Assembly: GCA_937141995.1 (NCBI GenBank)
Contig: CAKZQX010000083.1
Location: 1 to 6,767 of the forward strand
Reading direction: 5' to 3'
Length of the DNA: 6,767 nucleotides
DNA from: an uncultured Chloroflexaceae bacterium
GTDB lineage: Bacteria; Chloroflexota; Chloroflexia; Chloroflexales; Chloroflexaceae
Under the pieces are notes generated by a model. It saw only the letters and a program-made list of their open reading frames with translations. It did no database searches and was not told the DNA's origin. This document shows, in pieces, positions 1-5,717 of the stretch. Numbering within the stretch: position 1 is the first letter of the stretch; each line of letters begins with the position of its first letter. The translations under genes were made by a program, and so were the position numbers.

Positions 1-294
1 ACCCTGCCCTTTCGGCTGGCGGCACTGCTTGACTATGCCAGCGATCTGGCCGCCGCCGGCGGACTGCGGGGCAAGATTGCGGTACTGGTCGGGATTGGCC
101 CCGACACGCCGACCGAGCCGGCAGCTATGAACCTGCTCCAGCGCTTCTGTGATGAAGCGGGCATAACTGTGGTAGGCAAGCTCGTGCTGACCGATGATCA
201 GGCAGTTGAACCGACAGCGCCTGACCGCGTAGCGGACCTGGCACGTCAGGCGTATGCGCTGGCACGCCAGGATCTACCCGATGCGCTGCCATAA
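1..294 (+). CDS. 3' end of a probable NAD(P)H-dependent FMN reductase / flavodoxin-fold protein (partial)
   Basis: An open frame enters from the left edge in frame 1 and gives 97 residues before a TAA stop at 292-294; the start lies outside the window. The visible part begins with LPFRLAALLDYAS, followed by a beta-strand-like stretch GKIAVLVGIG, an alpha-helical segment (AMNLLQRFCDEAGI) and another strand (TVVGKLVL), then an alanine/arginine-rich helix. This alternating pattern, with a helix ending in a 'LLDY' turn before a GK-initiated hydrophobic strand, resembles the C-terminal half of NADPH-dependent FMN reductases and other flavodoxin-fold oxidoreductases. The FMN-binding N-terminal loop is not visible, so cofactor and substrate cannot be judged. 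The next gene starts 113 bp downstream on the same strand, so co-transcription is possible but not shown. That this is a real coding end is quite sure; the family assignment is tentative and other Rossmann-like proteins fit. Confidence 0.4.
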   Translation, partial: TLPFRLAALLDYASDLAAAGGLRGKIAVLVGIGPDTPTEPAAMNLLQRFCDEAGITVVGKLVLTDDQAVEPTAPDRVADLARQAYALARQDLPDALP

Positions 295-389
295 CGTGGT
301 TGCAGGAAATAACGTAATACGAGTTCGCCATCAACTTTATCATCTCTGCATCCCCGGTGTTCGCTGTGGCTATGACAACAAATCAGGAT

Positions 390-395
390 AAGGAG
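390..395 (+). promoter_or_regulatory. Ribosome binding site favouring the ATG at 408
   Basis: AAGGAG sits 12 bases before ATG 408. The spacing is somewhat long, but no comparable purine run precedes the in-frame upstream GTG (357) or ATG (372), so this site decides the start. Confidence 0.5.
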
Positions 396-407
396 TTGGC
401 ACGAACT

Positions 408-1184
408 ATGCCGCATACCCAGCCGGCAATCCCGGCAAACAAGAACTACCTGGGCGACCTGGTAACGTACTGGCTGCTTGTGCGGTCGGCGCTCTGGAAC
501 AGCTTTGATCGGGTCTGGGTGCAGATCTGTGGGCGGTTGCCGCGCCGTGCGGAAGGGCCGCTGATCTGCTATATGAACCATCCCTCCTGGTGGGATGGCT
601 ACATGGCCGCCGTGATCAACCGCGAGGTGCTGCGGCAGCGCTTCGCGGGCTACCTGATGATGGAGGAATTTCAGCTCCGGATCTACCGGTTTATGACCTG
701 GAGCGGAGCATTTTCGGTTGATCGGCACAACCCCCGCGAGGCGGCGCGCTCGGTGGAGTATATCAGCCAGGTGCTGCGGCAGCGTCCCGACCAGGCATTC
801 TACATCTTTCCCCAGGGTGAAATCACCCCAAATGACCGGCGGCCACTTACAACCTACCCCGGCGTGGCGCACGTCGTTCGGCGCGTGGGGGCCGCCACGC
901 TCTGCCCGATTACGCTGCGCTACGAGTTTCGCAGTGAGCAGCGCCCGGAGGCATTTATCCGCTTTGGACCCTGCCACCGGGCCACTGCTCCGGTTAACGT
1001 TGCAGCCCTGACCGAGGAAGTGAACGCACGGTTGACCGCCAGCGCCGATGCGCTGCGCGACGCAATTATTGCCGACGATATGGGCAGTTTTGGCCTGCTG
1101 CTGCATGGACGACCGGGCACCGACCGCTTCTTCGATCCCCTGTTCGGTCTGCTGACCGGACAACGGCGGGAGCCAAAATCATAA
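408..1184 (+). CDS. PlsC-family (1-acylglycerol-3-phosphate-type) acyltransferase, possibly acting on carotenoid glucosides
   Basis: Encodes about 258 residues of the lysophospholipid acyltransferase superfamily, which moves a fatty acyl group from acyl-CoA or acyl-ACP to a hydroxyl at the inner membrane face. The catalytic HX4D motif is present as NHPSWWDG (His58, Asp63), and the block III substrate motif appears as FPQGE (134-138), a Gln variant of FPEG. A block II-like SVDRHNPREA follows a WSGAFSV segment. There is no clear membrane span beyond a hydrophobic stretch near residues 15-35. The ATG at 408 is chosen because AAGGAG lies 12 bases upstream; the same frame is open to a GTG at 357 and an ATG at 372, neither with a Shine-Dalgarno sequence, which would give up to 275 residues. 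It ends 17 bp from the convergent cruF. Relatives such as CruD acylate carotenoid glucosides, so the neighbour suggests that role, but a phospholipid or other glycolipid acceptor is equally compatible with the motifs. Confidence 0.85.
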   Translation: MPHTQPAIPANKNYLGDLVTYWLLVRSALWNSFDRVWVQICGRLPRRAEGPLICYMNHPSWWDGYMAAVINREVLRQRFAGYLMMEEFQLRIYRFMTWSGAFSVDRHNPREAARSVEYISQVLRQRPDQAFYIFPQGEITPNDRRPLTTYPGVAHVVRRVGAATLCPITLRYEFRSEQRPEAFIRFGPCHRATAPVNVAALTEEVNARLTASADALRDAIIADDMGSFGLLLHGRPGTDRFFDPLFGLLTGQRREPKS

Positions 1185-1201
1185 TGCGCTGGCGGACAGG
1201 C

Positions 1202-2083
1202 TCACGCCTCGCCCTGCTGCGTGTCGCTCTGCTCCATCCCCAACACCCAGCGCACCAGCAGCGGTTCCACCCGGTCAAATGCCAGGTAACTCAGAATGAG
1301 CGTACCGATTGCCGCCGCCGCTACCTGCCGATGCGCCAGGTTCACCAGCACAAACATCGTCAGATTGAGCAGGTAGAGCAGCAGCGGCAGCCACACCAGC
1401 AGCGGTGCGACGCCACGCTGCTGATTGATCCGTAGCGCGGCCTGGCGCAACCAGAGCACAATCGCAACCAGCAGCAGACTGGTCATCCACCAGGCCGCAA
1501 AGTTGGAGAGCGGCACGCCATAGTAGCCACTCATGCTGTCCCAGATCCAGTAGCCGTTGATATGCACCGCGACGGGCTCAATGGTAACATCCAGCAGGGT
1601 GGCAAACGATGCGGCAACCGGCAGCAACATCAACCCACCGCCCGGTGATGATGGGGGTAACCCGGCGCGCATACCCAGCAACCGATCCGTCACCCCGATT
1701 GCAGCGGGCACCACCAGCAGCCAGGCAAAGGGAATTGCCAGCGGGACAGCATCGGCAATTTCCGGCCAGAGCACCCCGGTATACTGATAGCCGCCGAAGG
1801 GAAAGCCCGTGGTGACACCAATATACTCGACCGCCCATCCAATCAGCAGAATAAGCAGCGCCGACAGTGTGCCGCGCCAGCCATAGTTAGAGGAGAGCCA
1901 TACCCCCATCATCGTTCCCTGGAGAATCAACAGTGCGCCACCCATCCAGGTTCCCCAGACCGGCACGCGGTCCAGCGCGATGAGCAGAATCGCCCAGGGA
2001 TACACAAACAGATACAGACCAAGCAACCCTAGCAGCAACGACCCGGAACGTGATCTGATGCGACTCATGCGACCGAATCCCAT
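1202..2083 (-). CDS. cruF: CruF-type carotenoid 1',2'-hydratase (gamma-carotene 1'-hydroxylase), integral membrane
   Basis: A 293-residue, strongly hydrophobic protein of the CruF / DUF422 carotenoid biosynthesis family. CruF adds water across the 1',2' double bond of a psi end group, giving the 1'-hydroxyl that is later glycosylated in hydroxy-gamma-carotene glucosides. Visible family hallmarks are EYIGVTTGFPFGGYQYT (86-102), a PLAIPFAWL segment (114-122), DVTIEPVA (165-172), the W179/W181-D182 cluster, YYGVP (187-191) and NFAAWW (194-199). About seven hydrophobic segments can be drawn: roughly 15-37, 45-65, 73-91, 112-130, 149-166, 196-212 and 228-248, with a possible last one near 253-269. 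The ATG at 2083 lacks a Shine-Dalgarno sequence; an in-frame Met6 is the alternative start. It is transcribed leftward, converging on the acyltransferase gene, so the two are neighbours but not one operon. The family assignment is firm; the substrate, gamma-carotene versus lycopene, is inferred from the likely host. Confidence 0.85.
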   Translation of the reverse strand: MGFGRMSRIRSRSGSLLLGLLGLYLFVYPWAILLIALDRVPVWGTWMGGALLILQGTMMGVWLSSNYGWRGTLSALLILLIGWAVEYIGVTTGFPFGGYQYTGVLWPEIADAVPLAIPFAWLLVVPAAIGVTDRLLGMRAGLPPSSPGGGLMLLPVAASFATLLDVTIEPVAVHINGYWIWDSMSGYYGVPLSNFAAWWMTSLLLVAIVLWLRQAALRINQQRGVAPLLVWLPLLLYLLNLTMFVLVNLAHRQVAAAAIGTLILSYLAFDRVEPLLVRWVLGMEQSDTQQGEA

Positions 2084-2088
2084 CTAGT

Positions 2089-2094
2089 ATTTTA
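2089..2094 (-). promoter_or_regulatory. Possible -10 element just before cruF (leaderless start)
   Basis: On the minus strand TAAAAT lies 5 bases before the cruF ATG. With no Shine-Dalgarno sequence there, transcription may start at or next to the A of the ATG. No convincing -35 hexamer is seen about 17 bp upstream, so this is only a suggestion. Confidence 0.2.
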
Positions 2095-2117
2095 AGAAAG
2101 TTTACCAGTAACCCACC

Positions 2118-2133
2118 TGTTCGTCGGCGAACA
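2118..2133. repeat. Operator-like palindrome upstream of cruF
   Basis: TGTTCG-TCGG-CGAACA is a perfect 6-bp inverted repeat with a 4-bp spacer, starting 34 bp before the cruF start codon. It may bind a dimeric regulator of cruF or form a small leader hairpin. It resembles an inside-out version of the Gram-positive LexA box, not the box itself. Confidence 0.35.
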
Positions 2134-2214
2134 ATCCAGACAGTGCGCCGTCACACATACGTATCAAATAAATACGGCTGACATGCACATCGTATAGTCG
2201 AATCAACTTTCCTT

Positions 2215-2259
2215 TCAGATTTCGGTTGATTTTCCGATGGCCCCCCAACCGAAATCTGA
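2215..2259. repeat. 14-bp perfect inverted repeat, 17-nt spacer
   Basis: TCAGATTTCGGTTG (2215-2228) is exactly complementary to CAACCGAAATCTGA (2246-2259). No T-run follows on either strand, so it is not a classical terminator. The GTTGATT at 2225-2231 can alternatively pair with AATCAAC at 2201-2207, so two exclusive folds are possible. Confidence 0.6.
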
Positions 2260-2377
2260 TGCATTCATCGTTCTATCCGGCAGATGAGGATTGGAGAAAA
2301 GCACGTATTCACAGAATGTACGCGGTATGGCCTGTTCTGGCCCAACTCGTCGGCGGCAGCTTGATACGTTCTTTTTC

Positions 2378-2422
2378 TTTTTCTCAAACCATTTGCACTT
2401 TGTGCAAATGGTTTGCGAAAAG
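2378..2422. repeat. Long near-perfect hairpin with a TTT loop
   Basis: CAAACCATTTGCAC (2385-2398) and GTGCAAATGGTTTG (2402-2415) are perfect 14-bp complements around TTT. After one mismatch (2384/2416), five more pairs and a G-T wobble extend the stem to 2378/2422. A pyrimidine tract (2369-2385) overlaps its left side. It has no downstream T-run on the + strand and is followed by an A-rich run on the - strand, so it is not a standard terminator. It could be a structured RNA element or a symmetric protein-binding site. Confidence 0.65.
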
Positions 2423-2680
2423 ATCCGGTTCCTTCCGCCCTGCCGGAGGCGGTTCTGCCATTCATCCAGTCAAACGCCCGATTTGCATGTCCACCACATA
2501 TGTCCTGTTATTCAGCATAACACCATTTCCAGCCTTAGCAAACAGCGTGCCGGCCCGGCATGCCCAAACATAGACAGTGCCGGTGTACGGACTAGCAGAT
2601 GCATCGCCTGCATACAGATGTCAACCTGAGGAGTCCGAAGCGTCAACAGTTCATTGCAACATCTTCACTACCATAATACA

Positions 2681-2697
2681 TCTATAACTATTATAGA
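2681..2697. repeat. AT-rich palindrome upstream of the response-regulator gene
   Basis: TCTATAA-CTA-TTATAGA is a perfect 7-bp inverted repeat with a 3-bp centre, about 163 bp before the ATG at 2860. Its size and symmetry fit an operator, but no regulator is identified. Confidence 0.35.
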
Positions 2698-2753
2698 AAT
2701 CGCGGTAGAGCCTGTCAAAACCGCCATTGCCCGAAGTCCGTGCTCTGCTTGAT

Positions 2754-2768
2754 TTAACAAAGTGTTAA
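2754..2768. promoter_or_regulatory. Operator-like palindrome overlapping the putative -35 of the response-regulator gene
   Basis: TTAACA-AAG-TGTTAA is a perfect 6-bp inverted repeat with a 3-bp centre. It overlaps a weak -35 candidate (GTTAAT, 2764-2769), which would suit a repressor site or an activator contact. The binding protein is unknown. Confidence 0.4.
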
Positions 2769-2793
2769 TTGCGCATGAGCCGTGCAGTATGGT
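2764..2793 (+). promoter_or_regulatory. Putative sigma-70-type promoter of the response-regulator gene
   Basis: GTTAAT (2764-2769) and TATGGT (2788-2793) are separated by 18 bp. TACGAT at 2793-2798 is an alternative -10 with poorer spacing. Transcription would start near 2800, leaving a leader of about 60 bases before the ATG at 2860. The match to consensus is weak. Confidence 0.3.
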
Positions 2794-2844
2794 ACGATAT
2801 GAGTCCATCTTACAAACTTGAGCAGGGCTCGACATACCTATATC

Positions 2845-2850
2845 GGGGAG
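2845..2850 (+). promoter_or_regulatory. Ribosome binding site of the response-regulator gene
   Basis: GGGGAG ends 9 bases before the ATG at 2860. It decides the start against the in-frame TTG at 2818, which has no such site. Confidence 0.75.
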
Positions 2851-2859
2851 TACCAACTT

Positions 2860-3285
2860 ATGTCATCGAAGACAAACAGTGATCATCGGGTTCTGCGAAT
2901 TCTTGCCGTCGAGGATGATAACCATATCGGTCGGATCATTCAGATGGCAATGCCGTCGCTGGGTGTACCCTACGAATTCACCCTGGTTCTCAGCGCTGAA
3001 GAAGGACTGGAGCTTTGGGGCCAACAACCTTTTGATCTCCTCCTTGCCGATTACAACCTGCGCGGCATGAATGGGCTAAAACTCATCACCACTCTGAGGG
3101 AACAGGGTTTTGAGCATGTGCCCATGGTGTTGATCACAGCGTACGATAATCCCAAACTCGCGCGTGAAGCACACGTAGCGGGCGTCGCAGCCTACATTCC
3201 GAAACCTTTTTTTATTGAAGATCTGATCAATACCATTCGCAGTCTGTTGCCCAACAAAAGCCGGAGCGTAAATAGCCAGCCGTGA
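2860..3285 (+). CDS. Stand-alone CheY-like response regulator (receiver domain only)
   Basis: A 141-residue protein made of one receiver domain (about residues 11-131) and a short polar tail. Receivers accept a phosphoryl group from a histidine kinase and change surface shape. The key positions are all present: the acidic cluster E18-D19-D20 after the first strand (RILAVEDD), the phosphoacceptor D64 in LLLADYNLRGMNG, T93 in VLITAY, Y112, and K115 followed by Pro in YIPKPF. No DNA-binding or enzymatic output domain follows, so it probably acts by protein-protein contact, as a phosphorelay intermediate or as a CheY-like effector. No histidine kinase lies within the window, so its partner is unknown. 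The start at 2860 is supported by GGGGAG 9 bases upstream. The gene stands alone: it is divergent from cruF, 776 bp away, and convergent with the slipin gene. Putative promoter and palindromes lie upstream. Confidence 0.93.
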   Translation: MSSKTNSDHRVLRILAVEDDNHIGRIIQMAMPSLGVPYEFTLVLSAEEGLELWGQQPFDLLLADYNLRGMNGLKLITTLREQGFEHVPMVLITAYDNPKLAREAHVAGVAAYIPKPFFIEDLINTIRSLLPNKSRSVNSQP

Positions 3286-3331
3286 AGTGAAATGGTTGCA
3301 CAATCATTTAATCGTTTGCGAATGTCACGAA

Positions 3332-3363
3332 CAACGGCGCGAAGCAGGTGCTTTGCGCCGTTG
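3332..3363 (+). terminator. Hairpin between the convergent response-regulator and slipin genes
   Basis: CAACGGCGC and GCGCCGTTG form 9 perfect pairs, then a G-T position, then AAGC/GCTT around the loop AGGT, for 14 stacked positions in all. It begins 46 bases after the response-regulator stop. The G-U wobble is allowed in the + strand RNA but becomes A-C on the other, so it suits + strand termination slightly better, though it may serve both. No U-run follows, so it would be a non-canonical terminator or a 3' end protector. Confidence 0.5.
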
Positions 3364-3420
3364 CCATACCTGTTTGCCCGGCGGGGCCATCGCCACGCCA
3401 TTTTCATAATCTGACCTGCA

Positions 3421-4254
3421 CTACTCCAGCCGTTGCGTCTGGGTTGAACGTCGTTCAGCGGTAGGCGGGTTGGCAACGGCACTCCCATTGCCGGCTGTGT
3501 GGAGGCTATCCATAAATGGCTTGAGAATATCCATAGGCAACGGGAAGATAATCGTGCTATTCTTCTCGACCGAGATCTCGGTCAGCGTCTGGAGATAGCG
3601 CAGTTGCAACGTTACCGGCTCACGCGCCATCACATCAGCCGCCGCTGCCAGGGACTTGGAGGCCTGGAGTTCACCCTCAGCGTGAATAATCTTGGCACGC
3701 TTCTCCCGTTCCGCCTCGGCCTGCTTCGCCATAGCCCGTTGCATCGTCGAGGGCAGTTCCACATCCTTAATCTCGACAATCGTCACCTTGATGCCCCAGG
3801 GCTCGGTCTGCTCATCGATAATTTGCTGCAACTTCTGGTTGATCAGATCGCGTTGTGACAGCAGCGCATCCAGATCAAACTGGCCTACCACACTGCGCAA
3901 TGTCGTCTGCGCAATCTGCATCGTTGCGCGAATATAGTCCATCACATTGGTGACTGCGGCATTGGCATCCAGCACCTGGAAGTAGAGCACCGCATTCACC
4001 TTGATCGTCACGTTGTCCTGCGTAATCACTTCCTGCACCGGTACATCCATCGTAATGATCCGCTGGTCAACGCGGATCATCCGCTCAAATATCGGAATGA
4101 CAAAAAATAGACCCGGACCACGCGCCCCCATCAACCGCCCCAGGCGAAAGATAACGCCGCGCTCATACTCCGGTACAATCTTGATTGCGGAGAGTAGCAC
4201 CATCAGGGCGATGAACGCCAGCGTTGCCACGCATGCAAAAATGAATACGTTCAC
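3421..4254 (-). CDS. Slipin / stomatin-like SPFH (band 7) membrane protein
   Basis: A 277-residue SPFH protein. Residues 4-24 form the single N-terminal membrane anchor, followed by the slipin signature [18 protein letters not shown] (23-40) and GPGLFFVIP (46-54). The band 7 core continues through [20 protein letters not shown] (61-80) to about residue 170, then an Ala/Glu/Lys-rich coiled-coil helix (about 172-212). A conserved hydrophobic C-terminal motif, [12 protein letters not shown] (233-244), precedes a polar tail. Such proteins oligomerise into membrane rings or microdomains and usually pair with NfeD, whose gene lies 44 bp upstream on the same strand, so the two are very probably one operon. 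The start is GTG at 4254, with AGAGG seven bases upstream. The archaeal homologue PH1511 is cleaved within its C-terminal hydrophobic motif by its NfeD partner; here that motif is kept although the partner looks catalytically dead. Confidence 0.93.
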   Translation of the reverse strand: MNVFIFACVATLAFIALMVLLSAIKIVPEYERGVIFRLGRLMGARGPGLFFVIPIFERMIRVDQRIITMDVPVQEVITQDNVTIKVNAVLYFQVLDANAAVTNVMDYIRATMQIAQTTLRSVVGQFDLDALLSQRDLINQKLQQIIDEQTEPWGIKVTIVEIKDVELPSTMQRAMAKQAEAEREKRAKIIHAEGELQASKSLAAAADVMAREPVTLQLRYLQTLTEISVEKNSTIIFPLPMDILKPFMDSLHTAGNGSAVANPPTAERRSTQTQRLE

Positions 4255-4261
4255 GGTTCGA

Positions 4262-4266
4262 CCTCT
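4262..4266 (-). promoter_or_regulatory. Ribosome binding site for the GTG start of the slipin gene
   Basis: On the minus strand AGAGG lies 7 bases before GTG 4254, supporting this non-ATG start. The resulting N-terminus gives a well-formed membrane anchor. Confidence 0.65.
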
Positions 4267-4298
4267 TTCCTCTAGCCCGCACCATGCGAGCTTCCCAA

Positions 4299-5660
4299 TT
4301 AATGAACACCCTGGGTCTGTACAGTTTCCTCCTCACTCTCGAGGCGTCGGACTACCAGACGTAAATTATACACCGCAGTGACGCGAACCCACTCACCCGC
4401 GTCAACCTCGCCATCCTCGCTGATCGCCCGCCAGAGCGCCCCATCGACAAAGACCATGCCGTCGGGGTCCAATCGCTTGCGCACCTCGGCCAACTTGCCG
4501 ATGAGACCTTCCTGCCCACCGGCGATGGGACGCTTGCGGGTATGAAACACAATCCAGATACTCGCTGCGGCAAAGAGCGCGGTAAGCACGACAACCATCA
4601 AGATTGCCCAGAGAGCGACAAAGGTATTGGGAGCCTGGTTTGTATCAATGAGGGTCAATGAACTTACAAGCAGCACGCTTATGCCAATCACGGTCAACGC
4701 TCCGTGGGATGGAACATAGACATCGAGCAGGATTAGAACGAACGCGAAGAGCAGACCAGCAACACTGATCCAGCGCACGGGCAGCGAGAAAAACCCGATC
4801 AGCGCACCGAGCAGGAGGACAACACCAATACCGGCAAACACACCGACGCCGGGGTTAACCAGTTCGGTATACACCGCAATTGCGCCCAGCACCAGTAGGA
4901 GAAAGGCCACGGTCGGGTCGGCCAGGAGCAGGCGAAACTGTTCCCAGAGGTTCGGCGTGATGGAGCGAGTCGCGCGGCCCAGCGTTTGTATCTGCACCTG
5001 CCGGCCACCCTCCAGTTCCACCGTGCGGCCCTCAAGCAGAGTCAGCAGTTCGTCCATATCGCCGGCAACAATATCCACTGCCGGTGGGTTGAGTGTTGCG
5101 GCCTGCGCATTGGTCAGCAACATGCCATCCCGCACCGCCTGATCAATCCAGTCGGTATTACGTCCCTGCGCCGCGTTCCACTCGCGCAACTGCTGAGACA
5201 CACTGTCAAAGAGCAAATTCTGCGTCTGCTCAGTGAGCAGGACATCTACCTCGGCGAGCGGCGTTGCTGTGCCAAATGTGGTGTCGGGAGCCATCGCGGC
5301 AATATCTGCCGCGCTTAAAAAGAATGCCCCGGCTGCACCGGCTTCGGCCCCTTCGGGCGCGACATAGACCACCACCGGCACCTCCGCCTCGGCCAGTTCG
5401 CCGGCAAAGGGCCGCACCGCACGCAGCACCGTCCCCTGGTTATTCAACGTAATAATGAGCGCCGTGGCATTGCCGGCTTCAGCCTGGCGCAACGCCCGTT
5501 CCAGAAAATTGATCGTCACATTGGTAACGGTGCCCTGCACCGCTACCGTATAAATTGGTCCACGCTCCGACTGTGCCGTGGCAAGCGTATGCATACCAAA
5601 ACTTGCCAATAGCAGTAGGAAGAACCTCAGCAGGCTGTAAAACCACCTGCGCTGTACCAT
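4299..5660 (-). CDS. nfeD: Long-form NfeD with a degenerate ClpP-like (pseudoprotease) domain
   Basis: A 453-residue long-type NfeD. An N-terminal signal peptide (n-region VQRR, hydrophobic 7-21, cleavage near ATA-Q30) precedes a ClpP/crotonase-like domain (about 35-205) that would lie outside the membrane. Five hydrophobic spans follow (about 250-267, 272-291, 297-314, 319-337, 348-371), then a cytoplasmic OB-fold NfeD domain (382-440) with [21 protein letters not shown] and [10 protein letters not shown]. In active relatives such as Pyrococcus PH1510, the nucleophile lies in a GARAASAGT-like motif; here it reads GAEAGAAGA (104-112), with Ala109 in the serine position. The oxyanion TPGG-like motif reads NNQG (73-76), and Arg159 falls about where the catalytic Lys is expected. 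The domain is thus probably a scaffold, not a protease. The slipin gene follows 44 bp downstream. ATG 5660 is the first in-frame start but has only a weak Shine-Dalgarno sequence (AGG). Confidence 0.92.
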   Translation of the reverse strand: MVQRRWFYSLLRFFLLLLASFGMHTLATAQSERGPIYTVAVQGTVTNVTINFLERALRQAEAGNATALIITLNNQGTVLRAVRPFAGELAEAEVPVVVYVAPEGAEAGAAGAFFLSAADIAAMAPDTTFGTATPLAEVDVLLTEQTQNLLFDSVSQQLREWNAAQGRNTDWIDQAVRDGMLLTNAQAATLNPPAVDIVAGDMDELLTLLEGRTVELEGGRQVQIQTLGRATRSITPNLWEQFRLLLADPTVAFLLLVLGAIAVYTELVNPGVGVFAGIGVVLLLGALIGFFSLPVRWISVAGLLFAFVLILLDVYVPSHGALTVIGISVLLVSSLTLIDTNQAPNTFVALWAILMVVVLTALFAAASIWIVFHTRKRPIAGGQEGLIGKLAEVRKRLDPDGMVFVDGALWRAISEDGEVDAGEWVRVTAVYNLRLVVRRLESEEETVQTQGVH

Positions 5661-5674
5661 TGTTGCCTGTCCAT
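5627..5674 (-). CDS. Possible 15-codon leader reading frame overlapping the nfeD start
   Basis: On the minus strand ATG 5674 opens a frame coding [15 protein letters not shown], stopping with TGA at 5627-5629 inside nfeD in another frame. AGAGG ends five bases before this ATG, a better ribosome site than the one before nfeD itself. It might be a translational leader that controls or couples to nfeD, or it may be chance. No homology can be judged at this length. Confidence 0.2.
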   Translation of the reverse strand: MDRQQWYSAGGFTAC

Positions 5675-5677
5675 ACG

Positions 5678-5712
5678 CTCCTCTGACGGGGGCACCCCAA
5701 CCGTCAGAAGAG
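5678..5712 (-). repeat. Hairpin in the nfeD leader
   Basis: TCTGACGG (5682-5689) pairs with CCGTCAGA (5701-5708); after one mismatch, three more pairs (5678-5680 with 5710-5712) extend it. In the nfeD message it would end 17 bases before the start codon, covering the purine-rich GAGGAG. It overlaps the elements of the competing palindrome at 5718-5734. Confidence 0.5.
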
Positions 5713-5717
5713 ATAGC

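Larger units (their letters stand above)
2084..2859. other. Long intergenic region between divergent cruF and response-regulator genes, rich in inverted repeats
   Basis: This 776-bp stretch contains no reading frame I trust. The two longest on the + strand (2226-2573 and 2291-2629) overlap each other in different frames, run through a long palindrome and give compositionally odd peptides. It looks more AT-rich and homopolymer-rich than the flanking genes. It holds inverted repeats at 2118-2133, 2215-2259, 2378-2422, 2548-2560, 2681-2697 and 2754-2768, a pyrimidine tract at 2369-2385, and a nested small stem near 2588-2637 (CGGACT/AGTCCG outside, ATGCA/TGCAT inside). It must carry the promoters for both flanking genes. 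An unannotated small RNA is possible but not demonstrated. Confidence 0.6.

Noticed and set aside
246..1163. A 305-codon open frame on the minus strand opposite the acyltransferase gene
   Set aside because: It is antisense to a gene with clear catalytic motifs and has biased, non-family composition. Long antisense frames are common opposite GC-rich genes.
2118..2133. LexA/SOS box
   Set aside because: The Gram-positive box is CGAAC-N4-GTTCG; here the halves are in the opposite order (GTTCG-N4-CGAAC), and cruF is not an SOS gene. Kept only as a generic palindrome.
2226..2629. Two overlapping + strand frames of 115 and 112 codons (2226-2573 and 2291-2629) in the intergenic region
   Set aside because: They overlap in different frames, read through a long palindrome, lack a convincing ribosome site, and give peptides with no recognisable domain or sensible composition.
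2624..2645. CTGAGGA followed by GAAG and a GTC triplet, recalling hammerhead ribozyme core pieces
   Set aside because: There is no room for stem II between the two core parts, the GAAA core is not matched, and no flanking stems I and III could be drawn.
2668..2856. 62-codon minus-strand frame upstream of the response regulator
   Set aside because: It overlaps the probable promoter and leader of the response regulator, has no domain, and is short enough to be chance.
2084..2859. Decayed transposon or miniature inverted-repeat element
   Set aside because: The several inverted repeats have unrelated arms, no pair of matching terminal repeats bounds a segment, and no target-site duplication or transposase remnant was seen.
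4799..5318. Several 60-110 codon frames on both strands within nfeD
   Set aside because: They are shadows of the nfeD coding frame, which has continuous domain structure across the same bases.
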